From Gammaproteobacteria bacterium (GTDB taxonomy: Bacteria > Pseudomonadota > Gammaproteobacteria > UBA9214): 7,340 bases of DNA. Every line of letters begins with the position of its first letter. Position 1 is the stretch's first letter. The stretch is from positions 8,219 through 15,558 of the forward strand of contig DMKK01000208.1 in the NCBI GenBank assembly GCA_003454335.1, written 5' to 3'. Position numbers and translations under genes: made by a program. Positions 1-5,326 of this stretch are shown piece by piece. The notes under the pieces are model-generated. The model did no database searches and was not told the origin of the DNA. It was given only the letters and a program-made list of their open reading frames with translations.

Positions 1-24
1 GCGGCGAGGACGCCGCTCCTACAC
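1..24. repeat. Short GC-rich palindromic repeat, possibly cut by the window edge
   Basis: Bases 1-6 (GCGGCG) and 11-16 (CGCCGC) form a perfect 6-bp stem around an AGGA loop, followed by CTCCTACA. The sequence resembles the dispersed REP-like palindromes common in gammaproteobacterial intergenic DNA (general knowledge, not a database match). It sits downstream of the adenosyltransferase gene and may continue beyond the left edge. Confidence 0.4.
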
Positions 25-32
25 GAATAATA

Positions 33-71
33 CGCAGGATGCGGAAGCTTCGCTCCTCAGCACATCCTGCG
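33..71 (-). terminator. Terminator-like or REP-like hairpin after the adenosyltransferase gene
   Basis: CGCAGGATG at 33-41 and CATCCTGCG at 63-71 are perfect 9-bp inverted arms around a 21-base loop that itself contains the palindrome GAAGCTTC (44-51). It lies 15 bp after the minus-strand stop codon at 88-86. In the direction of transcription it is followed by TATTATTC, a short, imperfect U-rich run. A factor-independent terminator for the B12 operon is plausible. The large loop and weak U-tract fit a REP-type palindrome equally well. Confidence 0.4.
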
Positions 72-85
72 CAATATAGAGATAA

Positions 86-637
86 TTATTGTGGTGGGTC
101 GTGTTTCCAGAAGACATCCGGGCTGCCGGCTTCCTTGTTGATGTGCCGGGCCATGACGAACAGGAGATCGGACAGGCGGTTCAGATATTTCATGGAGACC
201 GGGTTAATGGTCTCGATTTTTGACAGGCTATGGGTGCGTCGTTCCGCACGCCGGCACACGGTGCGTGCCTGGTGACAGGCAGCAGCCGCCGGACTGCCGC
301 CAGGCAGAATAAATTCTTGCAGTGGCGCCAGATTTGCGTTCAGTGTGTCCAGTAGTTGTTCCAGTGCGTCTACCCGGTCTGGGGTGATGATCGTACTTCC
401 CGGAATACAGAGTTCACCGCCGATATCAAACAGTGAATGCTGGATGTTCGTCAGTGCCGGCTGTATTGCATCCGGCAGCTTGTGACACAGCAGTACGCCG
501 AGCACGCTGTTGAGTTCGTCGACTGTCCCTATGGCCTCGACACGCAGACTGTCTTTTTCGGTGCGTGAACCATCGCCGAGTCCGGTGCTGCCGTCGTCAC
601 CGGTGCGGGTATAGATCTTCGAAAGACGCTTACCCAT
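86..637 (-). CDS. pduO: PduO-type cob(I)alamin adenosyltransferase
   Basis: This 183-residue protein transfers the 5'-deoxyadenosyl group of ATP to cob(I)alamin, making coenzyme B12 in the cytoplasm. It belongs to the PduO/MMAB family, not the CobO/BtuR P-loop family. The N-terminal ATP-binding stretch TRTGDDGSTGLGDGSR spans residues 10-25, followed by EAIGTVDELNS (34-44), FILPGGSPAAAACHQAR (109-125) leading into the arginine-rich CRRAER (128-133), and YLNRLSDLLF (151-160). These are the conserved blocks of the family; F109 probably matches the phenylalanine that lies under the corrin ring. Length is normal and the start agrees with the usual MGxRLSKIYTRTGDDG opening. It is the last gene of the riboswitch-controlled receptor-tonB operon. 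Its ATG abuts a 217-bp inserted element, so only a weak AGG (spacing 8) precedes it. Some genomes call this activity cobO; the symbol here reflects the family. Confidence 0.95.
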   Translation of the reverse strand: MGKRLSKIYTRTGDDGSTGLGDGSRTEKDSLRVEAIGTVDELNSVLGVLLCHKLPDAIQPALTNIQHSLFDIGGELCIPGSTIITPDRVDALEQLLDTLNANLAPLQEFILPGGSPAAAACHQARTVCRRAERRTHSLSKIETINPVSMKYLNRLSDLLFVMARHINKEAGSPDVFWKHDPPQ

Positions 638-854
638 GCTAGGAGCCTGTTGGACTTAGCACAATCTACTCGGCAACTGCTCCCTGCGTTGCTCTACCTC
701 CTGCATCCCTGCAGTCGTCCGCTGATGGGAGAGCGGCCCAAATGCCCACGATTTATCGTTACGTAGGTCTACTATGCGCCTCAAAATCGTGACCATTTGT
801 TCTCACTCTCCTATCATGCTCGCTACGATTGCCTAAGTCCAACAGGCTCCTAGC
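638..854. mobile_element. MITE-like element with 22-bp terminal inverted repeats
   Basis: The first 22 bases (638-659, beginning GCTAGGAGCC) are the perfect reverse complement of the last 22 (833-854). The element is 217 bp and contains no credible gene. CTAG occurs at 639-642 and 850-853. Because CTAG is its own reverse complement, it could be either a 4-bp target duplication or part of the terminal repeats. A second, imperfect inverted repeat lies inside (724-754 with 784-815), so the single strand could fold into a long hairpin. Size, ends and lack of coding capacity fit a miniature inverted-repeat transposable element moved by a transposase encoded elsewhere; no such transposase is in the window. 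It separates tonB from the adenosyltransferase gene, providing the last base pairs of tonB including its stop codon. Confidence 0.85.
724..815. repeat. Internal imperfect inverted repeat of the MITE
   Basis: CAAATGCCCACGATTT (739-754) matches the reverse complement of 784-799 at 14 of 16 positions. Farther out, GATGGGAGAG (724-733) matches the reverse complement of 806-815 at 9 of 10. The 29-base centre (755-783) would be the loop. Together with the terminal repeats this gives the element a two-tier hairpin architecture. Confidence 0.7.
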
Positions 855-1551
855 CGTCAATCAACTTGTATTCAACCGGGACCACGATATCGACGGTTTC
901 GCCCTGTAACCATTGTGCAGCATCCGGTACGTTGGCCAGTTGCAGTGACTGCAGTGCCGCTTTATCCAGGATGGTATAACCGGATGTTTTATCGATGTGC
1001 AGCGCTGATATCTGGCCATCCGGCTCAATGTGCAGTTCCAGTTTAACCACGCCCTGCCAGCCCTTGCGGCGGGCGATGGCCGGGTAGGTCAGTTGCCGGG
1101 TGATGAGGTCCATCACGCAGGCACGCAAATACTGGTCCTGTTCCTTGCGGGAAAGGGTGGTGCTGGCGGCCTGCGAGGCTTGTGCGGGACGGGGTGTGCT
1201 GTCCTGTGCCGGTAATGGCACTGGTGCAGGTGGTTCAATCCGGGGTTGTACAACGGCCTGGTGTTTGACCCGCCGGTGTTCGACCGGCTGTTGTTTGACG
1301 GAGGTTGTTGCCGTCACCGGTGGCTGGTCAACGGGTGGTTGCTGACGCACGGGGTTCGTGGTGTGTTGCGGGCGATCCTCGGCCGGGTTCTGCGGCTGTA
1401 TCACGGCCTCACCGGTATGGTTCCTGACGGCCAGCAACAGAGTCTGTCCGGCATGACCCACTTTGTGTTCGGACGGCGACCAGGCGACCAGCGCCGCGGT
1501 ATGCACGGTGACTGATAACGCCAGGAACCATTTGATGTTATGACTGATCAA
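850..1551 (-). CDS. tonB: TonB energy-transducing protein dedicated to the B12 receptor operon
   Basis: This 233-residue protein should pass proton-motive energy from an ExbB-ExbD complex in the inner membrane to outer-membrane receptors. Residues 8-24 form the single N-terminal membrane anchor. It carries the S-x3-H pattern (S13, H17) known from TonB for coupling to ExbB/ExbD. Residues about 50-125 are a proline- and glutamine-rich periplasmic linker, and residues about 142-231 are the C-terminal TonB domain (YPAIARRKGWQG at 156-167, then the expected beta strands ending VPVEYKL). The start is a TTG whose last two bases overlap the TGA of the receptor gene (sequence TTGA), so translation is probably coupled; an AAGGA lies about 15 bp upstream. 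The TAG stop (852-850) and two bases of the last glycine codon belong to the adjoining MITE end. ExbB and ExbD are not encoded here. Confidence 0.9.
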   Translation of the reverse strand: MISHNIKWFLALSVTVHTAALVAWSPSEHKVGHAGQTLLLAVRNHTGEAVIQPQNPAEDRPQHTTNPVRQQPPVDQPPVTATTSVKQQPVEHRRVKHQAVVQPRIEPPAPVPLPAQDSTPRPAQASQAASTTLSRKEQDQYLRACVMDLITRQLTYPAIARRKGWQGVVKLELHIEPDGQISALHIDKTSGYTILDKAALQSLQLANVPDAAQWLQGETVDIVVPVEYKLIDG

Positions 1552-3620
1552 TGCCAGTTACCAAAGTCCTTTGATACCGTGAACAGTATAGTCCTTTCCG
1601 GCAAGGGATAGGCATTGTACACGCCGGGACTAAACGTGCTGCTGACGCCGTAATCGTAGAATTTTTCCTCGAATATATTATTGACCTCGGCCGTCAGCCG
1701 GAATCCCCGGTAACGATGACTGACCTTTGCATCAATGGTGGTGTAGGAGGGGATCTTCTCTGCAAAGGTATTGGACTGGTCATTGTCAAAATATTTGTTG
1801 TCAACAAAATTGGCGGCAACGATGAGGTCGGTCGCCGGTGACTGTTTCCAGATGCCTGTCAGGCTGGCGGTGTTTTCCGGTACCAGGGGAACATTTTTCC
1901 CGCTGAAATCTCCGTCGCGGAACTTGGCGCGCATGTAGGTATAGTTTCCCTGCAGTCTCAGTCGATCGCTGAGGTCATACGAGCCACTCAGTTCCAGACC
2001 ATAGCGCCGGGTGGGATCAAGATTGACGTTCACGAAGGTGACCGGGTTGAAATGGATTTCATCCTTGAGGCGCATGTAATAGGCATTGATGGTGAAGGCT
2101 GCCTGGTTCATCCGGACCCGGGTGCCGATGTCAAAGCCGTTGCTGATTTGCGGGTCCAGCGGGGAGAACACGCGTGTAAAGGTGTTCGGGTCAAACTCAA
2201 ACAGTTCGTCCACGGTAGTTACCCGTGCACTGCGGGTCCATTTCACATAGGCAGCGGTACCGGGTGTGAACTGCCTTTCGATACCCGCTTCCAGCATGTG
2301 TACCCGTTCGCTGTCATCGTAGTTCGGTGCGCCACTTTCAAAGGCATCCCCTGCACCGGGCGCATCCGGGTCGAACTTGTCTTTGGCATCCAGTTTTACC
2401 CATTGCAGACGGGCTCCCAGGTTGACCGTGGTAGCGGGGGTGGCGGAGATGGTGGTGTCTGCATAGACGGCGGTTGATTTCTGATCAATGTGCAGGCGGT
2501 GAATGGGCTGGTTGTCGGTACTTTTTCTCAATGACCGGTCCGAGTCATAGTCGCTGTCGTAATAGTCCAGACCGGCAGTTGTTTGTGCAGACCTTCCAAG
2601 CACCCGGTGTGGTGTAATGATGCGCGGTGTAAAAGACCAGGTATCCAGGTCGGTATCCAGATAGCTGGAAAACAGGCCGCCAAAATCATAGTCGTCAAAG
2701 AAGGACTGCTGGTTTTTCTTGCGGTAGCCAAAATCAATGACGGCCTCGGTACCGTTGTCCCAGTAATGGGTGACCCCCGGGTTGATACTGTAGCCGTCCT
2801 GATCGGCATAGTCCCTGGGGGTGTTGGTTCCCTTGCGGTTTCGCCGCAGCTGGTTAATGCCCAGCCCCGGATTGACGTTGCGCACCCCTGGCAGGTCCAG
2901 GTCCTGATCGAACCAGTCAGCCCGCAGGAAGAACTGGCTATTGTTATGTGTAAAGCGGATATCCGAGTTCAGGTTCTTCCGGTCGAGCTTGTTGTTGTCC
3001 CGATAGCCGTCGCTGCTGACGCCGTGTGCGCCGAATAATACTGCTAGCGATCCGGTATTGTGGCTGATTTGCGCATCCAGTTGCTGTGTATCCAGGTTGC
3101 CGGCGCCGGCCTTGACGAAGGCGGAGGTGCCCGCCATTTCCGGTTGCCGGGTGATGATGTTGATGGCGCCGCCAACGGCACCGTCACCGTAAAGCACGGC
3201 ACCGCTGTTGCGGGTGATCTCGATACGTTCGATGTTTTGCAGCGGGATAACGCTGAAGTCCACACTGGAAAGGTCCACGTCGTTCAGGCGACGTCCGTCG
3301 ATCAGAATCAGCGTGTTTTGCGTGCCCGTTGCGCCGAAGCCGCGGATGTCTACCGTGGCAGCCGTGGTGTTGTTCCCGAACAGGCTGCGTGTCAGCACAC
3401 CGGTCTCCCGCCCCAGTAACTCGGGCAGGGTACGTGCGGTACTTCTTTCTATGTCAGCCGCGGTGATGATGGTGGTATTGCCGCGTGCCTTGCTGTTGTC
3501 CGGGTCAATGCGGGTTGCGGTGACCAGGATATTCTCCGCCTGTTCGGTCTCTGCGAAGGTGCCGGTGACCGTCAGTGCGAGGACTGCTGCGGTCAGTAAA
3601 GCGAAAAAACAGGTCTGCAT
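1548..3620 (-). CDS. btuB: TonB-dependent outer-membrane receptor, BtuB-like (vitamin B12/corrinoid)
   Basis: The protein is a 22-strand-barrel receptor expected to bind a corrinoid at the cell surface and import it using TonB. I place the start at the ATG at 3620-3618 (690 residues), preceded by GGAG at a 6-base spacing. An in-frame ATG four codons earlier (3632) has no comparable site and lies in predicted leader structure. From the chosen start, residues 1-23 are a signal peptide ending TFA before ETEQ. ENILVTATR (about 29-37) is the TonB-box region. The plug domain covers about 40-160, with DIRGFGATGTQNTLILIDGR and the typical IERIEITRNSGAVLYGDGAVGGAINIITR. The rest is barrel, ending in a final strand of alternating hydrophobic residues, though the last residue is His after Trp rather than a plain aromatic. 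It is somewhat longer than enterobacterial BtuB (about 614). The cobalamin riboswitch in its leader and the adenosyltransferase downstream make B12 or a related corrinoid the likely ligand. Specificity itself is inferred. Confidence 0.9.
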   Translation of the reverse strand: MQTCFFALLTAAVLALTVTGTFAETEQAENILVTATRIDPDNSKARGNTTIITAADIERSTARTLPELLGRETGVLTRSLFGNNTTAATVDIRGFGATGTQNTLILIDGRRLNDVDLSSVDFSVIPLQNIERIEITRNSGAVLYGDGAVGGAINIITRQPEMAGTSAFVKAGAGNLDTQQLDAQISHNTGSLAVLFGAHGVSSDGYRDNNKLDRKNLNSDIRFTHNNSQFFLRADWFDQDLDLPGVRNVNPGLGINQLRRNRKGTNTPRDYADQDGYSINPGVTHYWDNGTEAVIDFGYRKKNQQSFFDDYDFGGLFSSYLDTDLDTWSFTPRIITPHRVLGRSAQTTAGLDYYDSDYDSDRSLRKSTDNQPIHRLHIDQKSTAVYADTTISATPATTVNLGARLQWVKLDAKDKFDPDAPGAGDAFESGAPNYDDSERVHMLEAGIERQFTPGTAAYVKWTRSARVTTVDELFEFDPNTFTRVFSPLDPQISNGFDIGTRVRMNQAAFTINAYYMRLKDEIHFNPVTFVNVNLDPTRRYGLELSGSYDLSDRLRLQGNYTYMRAKFRDGDFSGKNVPLVPENTASLTGIWKQSPATDLIVAANFVDNKYFDNDQSNTFAEKIPSYTTIDAKVSHRYRGFRLTAEVNNIFEEKFYDYGVSSTFSPGVYNAYPLPERTILFTVSKDFGNWH

Positions 3621-3622
3621 TG

Positions 3623-3682
3623 CATTCTCCATGCCACAGCACCACCCCGTGCTGAAGGCTTGTCAGTTGCGGACGGAGAATG
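3623..3682 (-). promoter_or_regulatory. Riboswitch expression platform: L13-type hairpin and ribosome-site-sequestering helix
   Basis: Two structures that can coexist are visible in the leader RNA. CAGCAC-GGGGTG-GTGCTG (3654-3637) is a perfect 6-bp hairpin whose GGGG loop can pair with the CCCCC loop (L5) of the riboswitch core at 3850-3846. This is the geometry of the L5-L13 kissing loop known from cobalamin riboswitches. Around it, CATTCTCCGT (3682-3673) can pair with ATGGAGAATG (3632-3623), ten pairs including one G-U, which buries the GGAG ribosome binding site and the upstream ATG. TGTCA/TGACA (3685-3681 with 3665-3661) could form a competing stem. The pairing is read by eye; no folding energy was computed. 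Control of translation initiation, rather than termination, is suggested because no U-tract follows. Confidence 0.65.
3627..3630 (-). promoter_or_regulatory. Ribosome binding site deciding the receptor start
   Basis: On the minus strand GGAG (3630-3627) is followed by AATGCA and then ATG at 3620-3618. This favours the second in-frame ATG over the one at 3632-3630. The site can pair with CATTCTCC upstream in the leader (3682-3675), so it is probably the controlled element of the riboswitch. Confidence 0.7.
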
Positions 3683-3737
3683 ACAGAGTGAACGAAGCAG
3701 CCTGCCTGTATTGCCCTCCGCAATATGGTCACGAAAG

Positions 3738-3928
3738 TTCAGGCCGGTCTCCGGGCTCGCGAGTGGGTCGTTATCCGGGTGAATCACCTTCCCGCGCGTT
3801 ATACGCAGTGGCGTGTTGATTCACCTTTGGCTCGCTTACCGTTGCGGGGGCAGCGCCGGGATTGTCATCAAGATGACGCACCGGCTTCCCGTTTAATCCC
3901 GTGGACGACAGTCCGTGGGACACCTGAA
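3738..3928 (-). ncRNA. Cobalamin riboswitch aptamer
   Basis: All hallmark blocks occur in order on the minus strand. TTCAGG (3928-3923) forms P1 with CCTGAA (3743-3738). GGGAAGCCGGTG precedes a small hairpin and AATCCCGGC. GCTGCCCCCGCAACGGTAAG spans the L5 region near 3854-3835. GCCACTG lies at 3812-3806. A 9-bp peripheral stem pairs GGTGAATCA with TGATTCACC (3825-3817 with 3786-3778). The B12 box AGCCCGGAGACCGGCCTG occupies 3757-3740. It binds adenosylcobalamin or a related cobalamin and should repress the receptor-tonB-adenosyltransferase operon when the ligand is abundant. The aptamer starts only about 8-15 bases after the predicted transcription start. Confidence 0.96.
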
Positions 3929-3942
3929 ACAAAGGAGGTGAG

Positions 3943-3971
3943 ACTCTAAGGCGAGCGCCGGAGGGTGTCAA
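3943..3971 (-). promoter_or_regulatory. Sigma70-like promoter for the riboswitch-btuB-tonB-pduO transcript
   Basis: TTGACA (3971-3966), an exact consensus -35 box, is separated by 17 bases from TAGAGT (3948-3943), a 4-of-6 match to the -10 consensus. Transcription would start near 3936, just ahead of the aptamer. Position, spacing and orientation agree with the riboswitch. Confidence 0.7.
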
Positions 3972-3998
3972 GGAGAGTCTGACTACGCAGGCTCTCCT
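3971..3998. promoter_or_regulatory. Inverted repeat next to the -35 box (possible operator or old terminator)
   Basis: AGGAGAG (3971-3977) and CTCTCCT (3992-3998) are perfect arms. CTG (3979-3981) and CAG (3988-3990) extend the stem past one mismatch, leaving a 6-base loop. The repeat touches the upstream edge of the TTGACA box. No T-run follows on either strand, so it is not a standard intrinsic terminator. It could bind a regulator, or end incoming transcription from the right in another way. Confidence 0.45.
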
Positions 3999-4025
3999 GC
4001 TATAGAGGTCGTTGTAAGGCCTTCT

Positions 4026-4275
4026 GTAGGATGGGTAAAGCGCAGCGTACCCATCAAGGGATGGCACCGAATTGATGGGTGCGTCGCTGCGCTCCTTCAC
4101 CCATCCTACAAAAAACAATGGATTTTCGTAGGATGGGTAAAGCGTAGCGTACCCGTCGAGGGATGGCACCGAATTGACGGGTGCGTCGCTGCGCTCCTTC
4201 ACCCATCCTACAAAAAACAATGGATTTTCGCAGGATGGGTAAAGCGTAGCGTACCCGTCGAGGGGTAGCACCGAA
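4026..4275. repeat. Tandem array of palindromic REP-like units, 102-bp period
   Basis: Unit 1 (4026-4109) and unit 2 (4128-4211) are 84-bp near-perfect hairpins. Both begin GTAGGATGGGT and end ACCCATCCTAC, with nested inner arms (in unit 1, GCGCAGCG/CGCTGCGC and ACCCATCAA/TTGATGGGT). Each is followed by an identical 18-base AT-rich linker. Unit 3 (4230-4275) carries only the left half and then degenerates. The exact 102-bp period is a multiple of three, so a frame stays open across it, but I regard this as non-coding. The array lies between the glycosyltransferase stop (4308) and the B12 operon promoter. There it may stabilise the 3' end of, or block read-through from, the upstream transcript (inference). 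The GTAGGATGGGTAAAGCG opening is a common type of dispersed palindrome in Gammaproteobacteria. Confidence 0.85.
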
Positions 4276-4307
4276 GGTTGACTTGGGGCGGTACGTGTAC
4301 AGGATGA

Positions 4308-5309
4308 TCAGGATGGATCACTAAAAAGCTCAGCGAGCTTTGACGGGTAATCCTCTGTTGTAAAAATAGTTTGTGATGCTGTCCTGGCCAGCTGTCGGCG
4401 CTCCTGCTCATGGGCGAGATAGTAGTGCGTTTTTTCAGCAAACTCTGCAAGTGACCGGCAGGCAACGGTTTGTCTCCCGAGGTCGGTCTCTTCCAGCAGG
4501 GGTTGCCAATCACAGATTTGAAAGCCGCCGGCGGCCGGTATTTCGTAGAATTTCATGTTGCGACCGTTGTCGGTGTCGGCGTGATGGAGATTAAGGGAAA
4601 TGCTTGAGCAGGCATGCACTTTCAGGCTGTCTGCAAGCGCTAACGCCCCATGACTCCGTACCCCCTTGCAGTGACGCCAGCCACGCCCCCAGACCCTGAC
4701 CGGCGTGTCGAGCTGTGTGTTCAGATAACGAATCAGTTCGCAGCGTTCCGGGTAACAGGTGCCTGCAAAAGAGACCTCTGCAGCAAACCGTTGTCGGTCG
4801 CGTGCAGAGATGTTGTCCACGCTATGAAAGTGGCGTGACACACCGAACGGGAAATATCGCAGTTGCTCCGGATGGACCGGTCTGAGCCGGTCAAAAGTCC
4901 CTTTGCCGGAAACCAGTAGCTGCTCCGAGAATTCGGCTGCCTGGCTGATGCGTGCCTGTGCCTGGTCTGTGAGTATGTCGCCCCACCAGTAGAGGACTCG
5001 CAGGCCGGGTGAATGCTGGCGGCATTGCGCTACTGTTTGCTGATCCACCGTACCCTGGATACTGAGCAGGGTATCCCAGCGATCATGCGACATTGCTTCC
5101 AGCAACTGCCTTCTGTGGCGTTCTATCCAGGCTGTTTTTCGGTTTTCTCCCTGCAGCAGGGCCTTGCCGGCGAGTACCAGGCGGTCTTGCAGGGTTTTCC
5201 GGTTGTGGTAGCTGACACCAACAGTGTGTCCGGCCTGTCGCAGGGAGTCGACAATGATCTCTGTCCACAGGCCGGTCCAGTGCGGGCCTTCAATGAATAT
5301 CTTCAACAC
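4308..5309 (-). CDS. CgeB-like glycosyltransferase (GT-B fold)
   Basis: The 333-residue protein is probably a nucleotide-sugar-dependent glycosyltransferase of the CgeB-like/group-1 type. No substrate can be read from it. The N-terminal half begins with a beta strand and a loop (IFIEGPHWTGLWTE, residues 4-17) typical of the acceptor domain, and includes VLYWWGD (105-111). The C-terminal half has EVSFAGTCYPERCELIRYL (178-196), VRVWGRGW (204-211), then SLNLHHADTDNGRNMKFYEIPAAGGFQICD (238-267), which matches the nucleotide-binding E-x-x-A-x-G region of the family, and a helical end. No signal peptide or membrane span is seen, so it is cytoplasmic. The start is given as GTG, but GGAGG lies only 3 bases before it. 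The next codon, TTG (5306-5304), has a better 6-base spacing and may be the true start. It begins 17 bp after the ATPase stop, so it is probably co-transcribed with the transporter, although it has no known role in B12 uptake. Confidence 0.75.
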   Translation of the reverse strand: MLKIFIEGPHWTGLWTEIIVDSLRQAGHTVGVSYHNRKTLQDRLVLAGKALLQGENRKTAWIERHRRQLLEAMSHDRWDTLLSIQGTVDQQTVAQCRQHSPGLRVLYWWGDILTDQAQARISQAAEFSEQLLVSGKGTFDRLRPVHPEQLRYFPFGVSRHFHSVDNISARDRQRFAAEVSFAGTCYPERCELIRYLNTQLDTPVRVWGRGWRHCKGVRSHGALALADSLKVHACSSISLNLHHADTDNGRNMKFYEIPAAGGFQICDWQPLLEETDLGRQTVACRSLAEFAEKTHYYLAHEQERRQLARTASQTIFTTEDYPSKLAELFSDPS

Positions 5310-5326
5310 CGACCTCCGGCAGCGGA

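Noticed and set aside
660..832. A hidden small gene or outward promoter inside the MITE
   Set aside because: No frame of meaningful length was found, and the best promoter-like pair on the minus strand (TTGGAC and CATGAT) matches consensus too poorly to claim.
2052..3038. Plus-strand frames of 141 and 151 codons inside the receptor
   Set aside because: They are shadows of the btuB-like gene; no domain and no start context was seen.
3208..3819. Plus-strand 203-codon frame overlapping the receptor start and riboswitch
   Set aside because: It is antisense to a well-supported receptor gene and its leader, and has no recognisable domain.
3931..3941. Strong plus-strand ribosome binding site AAAGGAGGTGA
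   Set aside because: No start codon with a plausible gene follows on the plus strand. The sequence is more relevant as the complement, in the leader RNA.
3771..4271. Minus-strand 166-codon open frame with a repeated peptide (PLFFVGWVKERSDAP)
   Set aside because: It runs through the palindromic array, the promoter and the riboswitch core. Its peptide repeat merely translates the 102-bp DNA period, and no ribosome site supports it.
4026..4275. CRISPR array
   Set aside because: The repeats are long palindromes with identical linkers rather than short repeats with unique spacers, and there are no cas genes.
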